From CBDFNC01 sp965249895 (GTDB lineage: Bacteria > Pseudomonadota > Gammaproteobacteria > Enterobacterales > CBDFNC01), in contig CBDFNC010000005.1 in the NCBI GenBank assembly GCA_965249895.1, positions 1,240,001-1,304,000 of the forward strand: a DNA stretch of 64,000 bases, written 5' to 3'. Shown piece after piece: positions 18,706 through 26,543 of this stretch (the stretch's first letter is position 1; each line of letters opens with the position of its first letter). Below the pieces are notes generated by a model, which saw only the letters and a list, made by a program, of their open reading frames with translations, did no database searches and was not told the origin of the DNA. The position numbers were made by a program, and so were the translations under genes.

Positions 18706-19605
18706 ACAGTTCCGGCAACTCAGCCGGAACTCGCTTTCTTATTTCAAATCAAGCTATGCTGCCGTAAGCTCACTATAGATTGAGGATGTCGGCTATACTG
18801 AATTCATTTCGACTCAGATTAGTAATGAGAAATCCGACTTTTTTTGTCTTGCGATCCCAAAAAGCGAACAGGCGGAATATGCCGGATTTTCTCGCCCAGC
18901 GAACACTCAAATCGAACGAATTCCTGCCCTTCAGCGCCAGCTCTTTCAGCTTTTTACCCGCCCACTTATCCACTGATTTACCATTCTCATCAATGGCTTC
19001 AATCACTTATGGATTAATAGCATTGCTCGTTCGTATCACATAGTAGCCACCCGTCCGGTCGGCCTCATGACACCAGCTTATGTCGAAGTATCCAGCGTCC
19101 ATCAAGCTGAGGGTTCCCTTTAGCTCATTCGCAAATGGCATATAATGGCGCTCGCTCTCTTTGCCAGCCGCTATATCGAGATAATTCATTGAACCGGTCG
19201 CGAGATCCATGCTCATGTGTAATTCAATGGCGGCAGGTGCCGTTTTGGTGAAGCGGCCCGGGAAAACACCGGCCAGGGCATCGTCTAATTTCAGTGAACT
19301 GCCGTCATGTATATGAACGGAGCGAAATGGATATTTGCTGGGCATCGCAGTCTGGAAAGGGGTTAACAACCATTGCTCGGCAGCTTGAGTGACCATCGTC
19401 TTCAACAAGTTGGTCAGAGACGCTTTCTTAAGCTAATTGTGAAACGGCTTATACTCAATATTGTCGCCACTGAGCTTCCCATAGCAGCGGTGAATATCGG
19501 CTAAGTTGGCTTTATCTCTGCTTCCTAAAGTTTGAATTAGCGCCGCGATGAGGTATTCAGGTTTCAGCTCCCGCAACCGCTTTATGAACCCAGTGCTACG
19601 GCTGA

Positions 19606-19847
19606 GTTAACTGATATTTATTTTATTAAGGATCGCATTGAGTTTTTACCAATTTTGATAATATTTGTTTGTGTCTGGTTTCCTCAGAAAAAACCTATTT
19701 GATCACATTCAAGGCACATATAAAACCCTTAACATTCAAAATAACGCCCTCAAGCCCGCCTTAATACCCTGCAAATGACGAAAAACTAAGAGCTTTACAC
19801 TACATAATAGTAATTAAACAGGTAATAATGACATAGGTGAGGGCTCT
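19606..19847. other. AT-rich intergenic stretch
   Basis: About 240 bp between the IS4 remnant and the CTHRC1-like gene. I see no gene here. The reading frame of the downstream gene is open back to 19818 (GNNDIGEGS), which suggests its 5' part was removed here. Confidence 0.35.
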
Positions 19848-20201
19848 GTGGATAACCGAATTTTGGACTTTAAAAAGTCTGAAGACAAGTCTACATTGAG
19901 AATTCTGTATCACGACAATTTTAGGGTTCGAGGAGGTTCTAAAGCTTGCCGTTGGGGAATCGTTATCGATGAAGAGCTTTCCACTTGCGATATTCAAATA
20001 AAAAATGATCTCTACATAGGTGATAATGTCACAAATCATCACAGGGGAGGTACAGTTGTAGGGTATTGTGATGGCATCAATGCTGGTGAACATCAGCTCC
20101 GCGTATATGTTGGAAACGTTCCAGGCTATACTGGGTCTGACTGCTACACTGGTTGGAATCTGTCGCAGTGGGTGTTAGAAGTTCAGGAAATACCACAGTA
20201 A
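19848..20201 (+). CDS. orphan CTHRC1-like C-terminal domain protein, probably truncated
   Basis: 117 residues from a GTG start. It matches the pattern of the globular C-terminal domain of collagen-triple-helix-repeat-containing proteins: STLRILYHDNFRV, CRWGIVID, VVGYCDGINAGEHQLRVYVG and DCYTGWNLSQW. In bacteria this domain usually ends a longer protein after collagen-like GXY repeats, which are missing here. No signal peptide is present and the frame is open upstream only to 19818. It is probably the surviving 3' end of a larger gene, next to the IS graveyard. Translation from GTG is possible but unproven. Confidence 0.55.
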   Translation: MDNRILDFKKSEDKSTLRILYHDNFRVRGGSKACRWGIVIDEELSTCDIQIKNDLYIGDNVTNHHRGGTVVGYCDGINAGEHQLRVYVGNVPGYTGSDCYTGWNLSQWVLEVQEIPQ

Positions 20202-20610
20202 GTATCAGGTTAAATTCACTGAGTATCATCAGACATGGGGTGCAGAGCAACGCCCCATAAAGCCCTATTTCAAGCATGATGGGCTAGTTCCGGTCACAGG
20301 CCTCTTCGTAATGTGATAGTTGCGAATAAACCTGATGTAGATTGTATACTTTCGCTCGAGAGAACATCATCAAATGTCAAAACCTGAAGGAGTTTTACGA
20401 ATTATTTCATAACGCCGATAGTATCTGAACTTAGCTTACCCAAGCCCTTTAACCATACATTTTCGAATCCGAAATTATACCTGGCGTAATTTTTGACTTG
20501 TACGCTTTACGTGGCAAAGCGTTCAAACTTGATCAGACTTTAATGTAACCGATCAAACTTAATTGTCTTCCCGCAACCGTAACTTACATAAACACGAGTC
20601 AGCCCTCTAC
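20202..20610. other. intergenic region containing one copy of an 85-bp repeat
   Basis: No gene recognised. The segment at about 20449-20535 (CATACATTTTCGAATCCGAA then TTTTTGACTTG and GGCAAAGCGTTCAAAC) is similar to 37608-37690. Complemented, both copies contain a partial frame of the type AL.PKA.KSK..P..IS.S, so they may be relics of one gene end. Confidence 0.4.
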
Positions 20611-21327
20611 TTATATTGCTGAACGCGACATCCATTTAGAAATTACCAGGCTGACTTGTTCAGCTTGTTCCAGCGGTAACATATGACCGGAGCAGGTTAT
20701 TTCAAATGATTGAATAAGCTTATTTTGCTGGCTTAGGTTTTTGATCCTGACCAGATCTACTAAGTCGTCTTCATCGCCATAAGAAAAAGTGACAGGAATA
20801 GAAAGCTTTACCAAATCTGCGGACAAATCCACTCTTTGGGTGGTGGACTTAAGCTGCTGTAGCAATGCTGTTATACCCAGTTCCCTGTCCATTTCAGCAA
20901 TCACATTATGTATCAACGCGCTATTACGATGAGATCTGTGCAGCAACTGATTGATTTTTTTGCTCGGAATACCCGCATAACCATTGGTTTCAACCCAATG
21001 TATCGTTTGCCTTCTTCTAGCCACTTCAGCGCCGGATAGCCCGTTTGGCGAGTTAGCCAGGACACAAAGCCGGTCCAGCCGCTTGGGATAACGCACGGCA
21101 AATGCACTGGCTAAATAACCGCCGAGTGAAAAGCCCAGTAAATTAATCGAGGTGAGTGGAAGCTGCTGCGCCAGTGACTCGACAATTTCCTCTATATTAT
21201 CGCCAACGGGTAAATCCACATGCACTAAAGAAAAATGAGGTTCAAGATAGGGCCAAAGCCACTGCCATAAGCGGCTATCGCACATAGTCCCGGGCAAAAA
21301 ATAGATTACGGGTTTATCCATCGACAT
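20611..21327 (-). CDS. alpha/beta hydrolase
   Basis: A 238-residue cytoplasmic alpha/beta-fold hydrolase. It has an oxyanion-side FLPGTMCDSRLW segment, a nucleophile elbow GFSLGG (Ser about 83), an acid in FSYGDEDDLVD and a terminal His in CSGHMLPLE. It most resembles BioH/homoserine-acetyltransferase-like esterases, but the substrate cannot be assigned. It starts 8 bp after the stop of the upstream PPOX gene, so the two form an operon. Confidence 0.82.
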   Translation of the reverse strand: MSMDKPVIYFLPGTMCDSRLWQWLWPYLEPHFSLVHVDLPVGDNIEEIVESLAQQLPLTSINLLGFSLGGYLASAFAVRYPKRLDRLCVLANSPNGLSGAEVARRRQTIHWVETNGYAGIPSKKINQLLHRSHRNSALIHNVIAEMDRELGITALLQQLKSTTQRVDLSADLVKLSIPVTFSYGDEDDLVDLVRIKNLSQQNKLIQSFEITCSGHMLPLEQAEQVSLVISKWMSRSAI

Positions 21328-21335
21328 GCGCTGGT

Positions 21336-21890
21336 TTAACCTATATTTTTAGCCACTATATGGCTTGGCTGGCCATCCAGGCTGACTTGGTTGTTCTTTT
21401 CCCAATACGCCGCGACTCCTTCTGGTCCCTTTTTCTCAGCCCACTGTTTTAATGCATCTCGCTCACCCTGATAATCGAAAAAGGGAACCGACATACCACA
21501 GGACCCCTGCACCATCTCTATGTTCAGATCGAATATTTGTCTGGCGCCAGCTAAAGGCTCAAACTGACTGTACAGCTCAGCCCATTCGGGATCGTTGTGA
21601 TGAACTACCTTAGCTTGTCCGTACAAACGTAGAATGAGTGGCCTTCCCTCAAATGCACAGAACATGACGGTCATTCTGGGGTGCTCTTGTATATGGGCAG
21701 CCGTTTCATTGCCGCTTCCGGTCACGTTTAGCCACACAACCCGATTAGGACTTAAAACGCGTAAACTATCCATGCCCTTGGGTGAGATATTCACTTTACT
21801 GTCAGCAGTTGCCGAACCAACAAAAAACATTTTCTGTTGGCTGATAAATGCCTCGAACTCACTGGACAACTGTTTAAATTGTTTTCCCAT
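21336..21890 (-). CDS. pyridoxamine 5'-phosphate oxidase (PPOX)-like flavin-binding protein
   Basis: 184 residues with the split-barrel PPOX pattern: MFFVGSATADSKVNISPKG, VVWLNVTGSGNETAAHI, RMTVMFCAFEGRPLILRLYGQA and a C-terminal QGSCGMSVPFF. It probably binds FMN or F420 and acts as a cytoplasmic oxidoreductase. It is not PdxH itself, as it lacks the long PdxH C-terminus. It is the first gene of a two-gene operon with the hydrolase downstream. Confidence 0.82.
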   Translation of the reverse strand: MGKQFKQLSSEFEAFISQQKMFFVGSATADSKVNISPKGMDSLRVLSPNRVVWLNVTGSGNETAAHIQEHPRMTVMFCAFEGRPLILRLYGQAKVVHHNDPEWAELYSQFEPLAGARQIFDLNIEMVQGSCGMSVPFFDYQGERDALKQWAEKKGPEGVAAYWEKNNQVSLDGQPSHIVAKNIG

Positions 21891-22641
21891 TATTTGCTCT
21901 TGTTTAACTTCACATTATGTCTGCATAGTGCATTAAAACAACGACATAGCACAACCTATAAAGCCATAAAACCTATACATATTTTCATTCTGCTCTATAT
22001 CTAGCTCCTATCCTGAAACAAGGTAAACCGTCATTCTCACAAAATGGGGCTCTAGTAGCCTGACCGTAGGCTCGGTGCCTGCAAAAGGCACTGTATTTCC
22101 AAGTAAGCTTAAATCAAGCTGTCGCATCGATAGTAATTGCTAACTGTGGCCAAGACCAAAAGATAAGCCGTAAATTCTAAACTACGACTGAAGAATAAAG
22201 ATATGAGTTACAGAACAGGCTCTATTTACTCGATGCCCAGGTTGATGGGCTTACCGCAAAAGGTGATATTGGGCAGACAGCTTTCGTCACATTTACCCGT
22301 AAGATAACCATCCGCCATCATGAGCATCCGGACCATATACGCCAAAAGCGCAGGCGAAGGGTTCAGTCAGTCCGCTGTGTCTCCGTCCCCCAGACCTTTT
22401 TTGCGGTGACACTTTTGTGGGAGAGTAATAAAGTCTCATACTGGATTGGGGGATTCTTATCTTATACTAGGCAACGAGTGATTGCTAAATGGTCGGTTTT
22501 CGCCCACTACGAGCAAAATGACATGTCTTTTGACAATTTCAAGATTAGTTATTGACAAGACATTTTCTAATGGCTGGGCTTCAGAGTGGTTCTTGGTCGA
22601 AGCCTCCTCGAGGTTGGCCAGCCATCAGTGGTTTTGCTGAA
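21891..22641. other. intergenic region with a large imperfect hairpin
   Basis: About 750 bp without a credible gene. Near its end the arms ATGGCTGG (22570-22577) and CCAGCCAT (22618-22625), with an inner GCTTC/GAAGC pair, form a hairpin of about 56 nt on the 3' side of the HisRS-like gene. It may be a processing or termination structure. Nothing else recognised. Confidence 0.4.
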
Positions 22642-22669
22642 AATGCTGAAAACAAAGGTTTTCAGCATT
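22642..22669 (-). terminator. terminator-like hairpin after the HisRS-like gene
   Basis: Twelve paired bases (AATGCTGAAAAC and GTTTTCAGCATT) around a 4-nt loop, beginning 14 bp after the stop codon. On the minus strand it is followed by TTTTC. The U tract is weak, so termination is probable but not certain. Confidence 0.55.
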
Positions 22670-22682
22670 CCAACGATTCTAC

Positions 22683-23315
22683 TTATTCGCAAAGAATTAG
22701 ACGATCGAAGCCAATAGCAAAGCCAATACCTTGTTCATAAGCCCCGCCCCCAACAACTTGCTTCTGCGCACCCAACATTGGAACTGAGATCTCGAAACCC
22801 TCGGATGTATAGTAATCTAATCCTCGCTTAACAGATGTCACGACTTCATAATCAGTTGTTTGCAACGAGACCATTTGCTTGGCTATTGCGATCAATTCAT
22901 CTTTTATTTCAGTGCCGCTAGGGTTTATCACTTCCATTCCGAATTGAAAAAATTCACGATATCGACCTTTTTGAGGGTTCTCATAGCGCCAACAACGCTC
23001 GAAATACCAAAGCTTCAAGTCTTTATTGCGTCTAAAGTGTTTATCGGCTATCAATTGAACTGTTGCTGTGGCTTCGGGTCTTAGACACAGGCTTCTTCCC
23101 TTCTTATCTGGGAAGACATACATTTGATCTAATATTTCCTCGCCTGCTTTTTCCTGATATACCTGTGAAGGCTCAATACATGGGAGCGTGATTTCATTAA
23201 ATCCACGTTCTTCAGCCAACTCTATTAAGCTGTTCAGCAGCTGTCTTCTTTTCTTAGCAGTATCACCACTAATTATCCGGACACCTTTGGCTTGATTACC
23301 GATCTTAAGTTCCAT
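22683..23315 (-). CDS. compact histidyl-tRNA synthetase-like protein (catalytic core only)
   Basis: 210 residues containing the class II core of HisRS in order: a motif-1-like LPCIEPS, LRPEATATVQ (about 78), motif 2 FERCWRYENPQKGRYREFFQ (105-124), HisA-type RGLDYYT (164), HisB-type VGGGAYE (188) and motif 3 GFAIGFDRL (198-206). Normal HisRS has over 400 residues. Here the insertion domain between motif 2 and HisA shrinks to about 33 residues and the anticodon-binding domain is absent. Unlike typical HisZ, the His-binding and ATP-binding motifs look intact, so it may still make histidyl-adenylate. AGGGG precedes the ATG. Expression appears to be governed by a histidine attenuator (23338-23518). 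Its biological role is unknown. Confidence 0.85.
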   Translation of the reverse strand: MELKIGNQAKGVRIISGDTAKKRRQLLNSLIELAEERGFNEITLPCIEPSQVYQEKAGEEILDQMYVFPDKKGRSLCLRPEATATVQLIADKHFRRNKDLKLWYFERCWRYENPQKGRYREFFQFGMEVINPSGTEIKDELIAIAKQMVSLQTTDYEVVTSVKRGLDYYTSEGFEISVPMLGAQKQVVGGGAYEQGIGFAIGFDRLILCE

Positions 23316-23337
23316 ATTAACCCCTAATAAAAATCAT

Positions 23338-23368
23338 AAAAAAAACCCTTCCAACGATGCTGGAAGGG
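23338..23368 (-). terminator. attenuator terminator of the HisRS-like gene
   Basis: An 8-bp stem (CCCTTCCA with TGGAAGGG, 7-nt loop) is followed on the minus strand by eight consecutive Ts (23345-23338). It ends 22 nt before the HisRS-like start codon, inside the 5' leader. Its 5' arm GCCCTTCCAGC can pair instead with GCTGGAAGAGC in the leader-peptide coding region, giving an alternative antiterminator. Confidence 0.8.
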
Positions 23369-23401
23369 CTTTCTCGGTGATTGGGCTTATCTTATTTCAT
23401 T

Positions 23402-23482
23402 TCACTCAAGCAATAGCTCTTCCAGCCAGATATGGTGAGGCTGTAAATGCTGATGGAATGAATGAAACTTAAGATTTTGCAT
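23402..23482 (-). CDS. histidine-rich leader peptide (attenuator)
   Basis: A 26-codon frame starting MQNLKFHSFHQHL. It has His at positions 7, 10, 12, 16 and 17, so 5 of 11 consecutive codons are CAT/CAC, and it ends at TGA 34 nt before the terminator hairpin. Just upstream of the tandem His codons CAGCC can pair with GGCTG just downstream, giving a 1:2 hairpin. A ribosome stalled on the His codons would block that pairing and free GGCTGGAAGAGC to pair with the terminator arm. No Shine-Dalgarno is present. The predicted transcript begins at or next to the ATG, so translation may be leaderless. Confidence 0.7.
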   Translation of the reverse strand: MQNLKFHSFHQHLQPHHIWLEELLLE

Positions 23483-23488
23483 TCAGGG

Positions 23489-23518
23489 ATAGTAGATGGT
23501 TTTAAGAATGAGTGTCAA
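23489..23518 (-). promoter_or_regulatory. sigma-70-type promoter for the leader and HisRS-like gene
   Basis: TTGACA (23518-23513) matches the -35 consensus exactly. TACTAT (23494-23489) lies 18 nt further as the -10. The predicted start point falls about 6-7 nt downstream, at or one base before the leader ATG at 23482. Confidence 0.6.
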
Positions 23519-23938
23519 CAATAATATAGATACCCCTGCTGCACCAACCTAATCGCGATTTAGTACAAAGCAGCTGAGCAATCGACACTCCTCGCCCAAA
23601 ACGTGCAACCCCTGGATTCTTTTGATAGTTACCTGATTAGAGGTTTGTAAGGTTTTTTCTAATGGATTGGAGCATCAACCCGCCTCCAGTTCCCCATCAG
23701 CGCCATCCCCCTCAGTAATTCCAGCTCGCCTCATAAGCCATTCCAAACAAGCAGTTCGCGTAACTCACTGAGTTTCGGTGCGAAAAAAACCATCTAATAA
23801 GCAATCATTTATTACCCTATTATCCGAAAAATACAGTTTATTGTGTCACACCTGCTTGCGCCGATCCGTCTAAGTATATGTATGTGAATTAATTCAATGA
23901 AGTTCACTGCAAACTTAACATTAACCAGAGGAAAAAAT
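23519..23938. other. intergenic region, nothing recognised
   Basis: About 420 bp between the HisRS leader promoter and a truncated NTF2-like gene start. No gene, repeat or attC site seen. Confidence 0.4.
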
Positions 23939-24070
23939 ATGAATTCTGAGAACAGTAAGGTTTTGAATACCGTTGGCTCTATGACCACCGCATTTCATCA
24001 AAAGAATATTAACGACGTGTTGAACGAAGCCGCTTTAATAAACTCTACCCACAATATCTTAATGAATTGA
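23939..24070 (+). pseudogene. 5' fragment of an NTF2/SnoaL-like gene
   Basis: The frame starts with a good AGAGGA Shine-Dalgarno and reads MNSENSKVLNTVGSMTTAFH then QKNINDVLN, a typical start of nuclear-transport-factor-2-like (SnoaL/DUF4440) proteins. After DVLN it switches to sequence shared with the IS91-derived copy 2 (GTTGAACGAAGCCGCT), so the rest of the gene is lost. The junction falls in TGTTGAAC, common to both sequences. Confidence 0.5.
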
Positions 24071-25254
24071 CGTTACAAGGAAAAAGCCCAAAAACAATCG
24101 AAATGTACAGTCGCTATATCCGCCATATTTCGACGCACTTCGATACCTGCCCTGACCATCTCTCCACCGAACAACTTAAGCGCTATTTTATTAACCTGGT
24201 TGAAACAAATCATGGAGCTCGGTCAAGATTGCCCGCAATGCCATCCAGTTCTTCTATAAACATGTGCTGGAGCGACCCTGGGTGTGGGTCAACATCGTCA
24301 AACCACCCAAAGTACAAACCCTGCAAGATGTATTAACCCAAGCTGAGGTCAACGCGATAATTAATGCCACCCGCAAAGCCGGGGTATGATGAAAGCCTCT
24401 GGAAGAGGCTAAAAAACAATAAATAAAACGGACCTTTGCGCTTATAAGCCGCTGGATTACCAGTCGAGCTGGTAATGACGGTGATCGCGTTATTACCTGA
24501 GAAAAAACGTCATTCCCTCGCACGAGGGAATCCAGCGGCCTTAACCTATCGTACTTGGTTCAACTTATACACCTGAACGGCAGAGCCTAGTCGAGTCACA
24601 CCGCCAGAGGCGGTGGTTTACCAAGGTTAAATTAATGCCAGCCGTAAATTGAGCTATCAGGTCTACTTTCTGACCACCTACAGCATGGGCCTGCGTCTCA
24701 GTGAGTCCCTTAACTTAAAAGTTACCGATATTGACAGCCATTTAATGCGCGTCCACCTGCGTTTTACCAAAAGTAAAAAGGACCGCTTTGTCGACCTGCA
24801 CCATAAAACCCTGTTGGCACTGCGCCGCTACTGGCGAACCCACCGTCATCCGACATTGCTGTTTCCGGGTGGAACCCCCCCGCATATCCGTAATGGTAAA
24901 CCCATGGTCATGGATAAAGGCGGGGTACAAAAAGCCATAAAGTTAGTCGCCAAAGACTGTGCTATCAGTAAGAACGTACATATTCATACCTTACGCCATT
25001 GCCTGGCCACCCATTTGCTTGAACGCGGCCTATCGCTAAGTGCGATTGCCCATATTCTTGACCACCAGGACCTAAAAACCACCGCCATGTATGCCCACAT
25101 GACGCCGCTGGTACAACAAAGCAGTGCCTTAATGCTCAACGATATGATTGAGGGGTTTGATATTGACTGGGTTGATGGCCAACCAAGGCCGGCAAATACC
25201 TGTTTAACGCCGATAACCTGGCCCGTGTGTTTCGCGGCAAGTTTATTGCGTTGA
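24034..25254 (+). pseudogene. IS91-associated tyrosine recombinase, degenerate copy 1
   Basis: Nearly the same sequence as the intact gene at 26544-27518, but with four lesions: the 5' end is shortened by a deletion between two CCGCT repeats; one A is missing near 24203, shifting the frame; a 271-bp insertion sits at 24378-24648; and ILGHQD has become ILDHQD. Its 3' end is fused to the same IS91-type transposase fragment as in copy 2. Confidence 0.8.
24359..24648. repeat. 271-bp insertion with palindromic repeats inside the recombinase pseudogene
   Basis: AATTAATGCCACCCGCAAA (24359-24377) is nearly repeated at 24630-24648, and copy 2 has only one of these. The insert holds two facing dRS3-like palindromes (CGCTGGATTACCAG..CTGGTAATGACG and CATTCCCTCGCACGAGGGAA) and a CCGCCAGAGGCGGT hairpin. 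No coding potential. Confidence 0.6.
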
Positions 25255-25721
25255 TGGCTCAGGCTCACTTCTATTTGCCCGCCAAAACACCTGAAGAATG
25301 GGTGGCCAGTTGTGATTATACTGGCCAGGGAGAAGGTGCGTTAACCTATCTCGCCAGATACCTTTATCACGGGGTCATCAGCGAGCGTAATATTTTATCG
25401 CTGAGCAAGGACCAGGTGACGTTCCGCTATAAAGAGAGCAAAACAAAGCAATACAAAACCATCACTGAAGCGGCAAGCGCATTCCTGTGGCGGGTGCTAC
25501 AACATGTTCTACCGAAAGGTTTTCGTCGAGCACGTAGTTATGGCTTCTTGCACGGCAACGCCAAACAGACCTTAAAACGGTTACAACTGATGCTCAAGGT
25601 CGTATTACCAGCCGTGCTCACCAAAGTGCGAAAAATGGTGTGTTGTCCAAAATGCCACGATGAAATGGATCTCTGCTTTATCCCCCTGGGCCGCCATGTC
25701 ATTTTTGGTTTGACGAGCTAA
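25227..25721 (+). pseudogene. C-terminal fragment of an IS91-type transposase (copy 1)
   Basis: It encodes FRGKFIALMAQAHFYLP, then EGALTYLARYLYHGVISERN and CPKCHDEMDLCF, the C-terminal third of IS91-family Y2 transposases. The zinc-binding and catalytic HUH/Tyr parts are missing: the frame begins right at the end of the recombinase gene, so an internal deletion joined them. The identical junction in copy 2 shows both descend from one deleted ancestor. Confidence 0.75.
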
Positions 25722-25775
25722 AACAAGGATGTGACCAAGCGAACGGAGTTGTGGCGTAGCAAAATAAAATTGAAG

Positions 25776-25877
25776 TTAGGAGAGTGAATGCCGCGATAAA
25801 AAAACCGTAAATACAGTTGGTTGCCAATATTCCGTTGGCAATCCAGGCCGTGATCGGCTCGAAAAAAAGAGCAACAT
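25776..25877 (-). CDS. possible 33-residue ORF, conserved in both cassette copies
   Basis: It starts MLLFFSSRSRPGLPTEYW after a strong GGAAGGAGGG Shine-Dalgarno with 4-nt spacing. The same frame with two substitutions occurs at 30043-30144. It lies near the 5' end (minus sense) of the cassette whose R box is GTTGGAC at 25937. No family recognised. It may be a real short cassette gene or chance. Confidence 0.3.
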   Translation of the reverse strand: MLLFFSSRSRPGLPTEYWQPTVFTVFLSRHSLS

Positions 25878-25930
25878 AAAGCCCTCCTTCCTCGCGATTA
25901 GATATTTCCTATATAAGTAGCACCGGGCTT

Positions 25931-25985
25931 GTCCAACCATAGGATTAAGTCGCGGCTGCGCGCGACCTATCCTTGTTAGTTAGGC
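25931..25985 (-). repeat. integron attC site of cassette A
   Basis: On the minus strand: R'' box GCCTAAC (25985-25979), an imperfect palindrome (AAGGATAGGTCGCG / CGCGACTTAATCCTATG), and R' box GTTGGAC (25937-25931). R'' is exactly complementary to the GTTAGGC that opens cassette A at 26372, as expected for a cassette's own attC. Confidence 0.75.
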
Positions 25986-26360
25986 ATTCGATTTTACCAA
26001 AGGAGAGAAATCATTTGGTGAAAGATTAATTTTTGACTTGAATGCACGTACTAGTACATCGTCATCCGTCACAATGTTTTCATAGTCCTCATCAATATTT
26101 TCCAGTTCAGATTCAGGCACATTCCTCGCTTTCTCTAATAGATTAACTACGTTACTGAAATTAAAGTATCTATAGCCCAACATACCATTGTAGTAATCTT
26201 CTTCACTTACTACATTTAGCGCATGATCAATGCCACCGTTCATAATCATTCCGTGCACCACTAACAAATCTGCTAGCGCAGAATCTCCTTCGCCAGGTGC
26301 GATACCACCTGCCTCTAAGGCTGCTCGATTCCAAATTTCATCTGTGAATGTAAGTGCCAT
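25980..26360 (-). CDS. cassette A hypothetical protein
   Basis: 126 residues, mostly helical and acidic (MALTFTDEIWNRAALEAGG, then a DYYNGMLGYRYFNF segment). It weakly resembles DMP19/DUF4375-type small hypothetical proteins, but I do not assign a function. The ATG at 26360 lies 6 nt inside the cassette, which begins GTTAGGC at 26372. The TAA stop is embedded in the R'' box of the cassette's attC. The cassette spans 25937-26371. Confidence 0.7.
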   Translation of the reverse strand: MALTFTDEIWNRAALEAGGIAPGEGDSALADLLVVHGMIMNGGIDHALNVVSEEDYYNGMLGYRYFNFSNVVNLLEKARNVPESELENIDEDYENIVTDDDVLVRAFKSKINLSPNDFSPLVKSNA

Positions 26361-26365
26361 AGTAT

Positions 26366-26461
26366 GCCTAACGCCGGCGTCAACTGCGTAGCAAGCTGGC
26401 GGGCTTTTTGGTACAAAAAGCGTGACAGTTTGCGGAGTCAGATTGCACGCCCTTGTTGAAC
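26366..26461 (-). repeat. integron attC site of the IS91-carrying cassette
   Basis: Minus strand: GTTCAAC (26461-26455), an imperfect palindromic body of about 80 nt, and GTTAGGC (26372-26366). Its R'' is one base off the complement of the GTTGGAC that opens the same cassette at 30204. In copy 1 this attC is missing: the homology stops at GTTGAAC. Confidence 0.6.
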
Positions 26462-26543
26462 GAAGCCGCTGTGCGGCAGGAAAAAGCATCTTCATCTCTA
26501 CTTCTTATATACCCTGAATGTCTTGGGGTGTAAGGAGTTACTG

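Larger units (their letters stand above)
16539..18773 (+). mobile_element. IS66-family element with 8-bp target duplication
   Basis: The ends are inverted repeats (left GTGAGTTTACGG, right complement GTGAGCTTACGG, both continuing into ATAGCTT). They are flanked by the direct repeat TATAGATT at 16531-16538 and 18774-18781. Three genes in the order tnpA, tnpB, tnpC are recognisable and all are damaged. It is inserted in an IS4-family transposase gene. Confidence 0.88.
16130..19605 (-). pseudogene. decayed IS4-family transposase, split by an IS66 element
   Basis: Minus-strand coding remnants run 19605-18782, are interrupted by the IS66 at 16539-18773, and resume 16538-16130. The joined translation shows IS4-type blocks: LRELKPEYLIAAL, HDGSSLKLDDALAGVFPGRF, SLMDAGYFDI, then across the junction ADILNLYGLRWQVELFFKEL, the YREK-like region. 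Several in-frame stops are present, after KPFHN, after NAINP and after LSLLMK, so the gene is dead. The N-terminus is incomplete. Confidence 0.8.

Noticed and set aside
20077..20277. Small frame on the minus strand opposite the CTHRC1-like gene
   Set aside because: No Shine-Dalgarno or motif, and it overlaps a better supported gene.
23338..23482. T-box riboswitch considered for the HisRS-like leader
   Set aside because: No T-box bulge sequence or specifier stem is evident, and T-boxes are not expected in gammaproteobacteria. The His-rich leader with alternative hairpins explains the region better.
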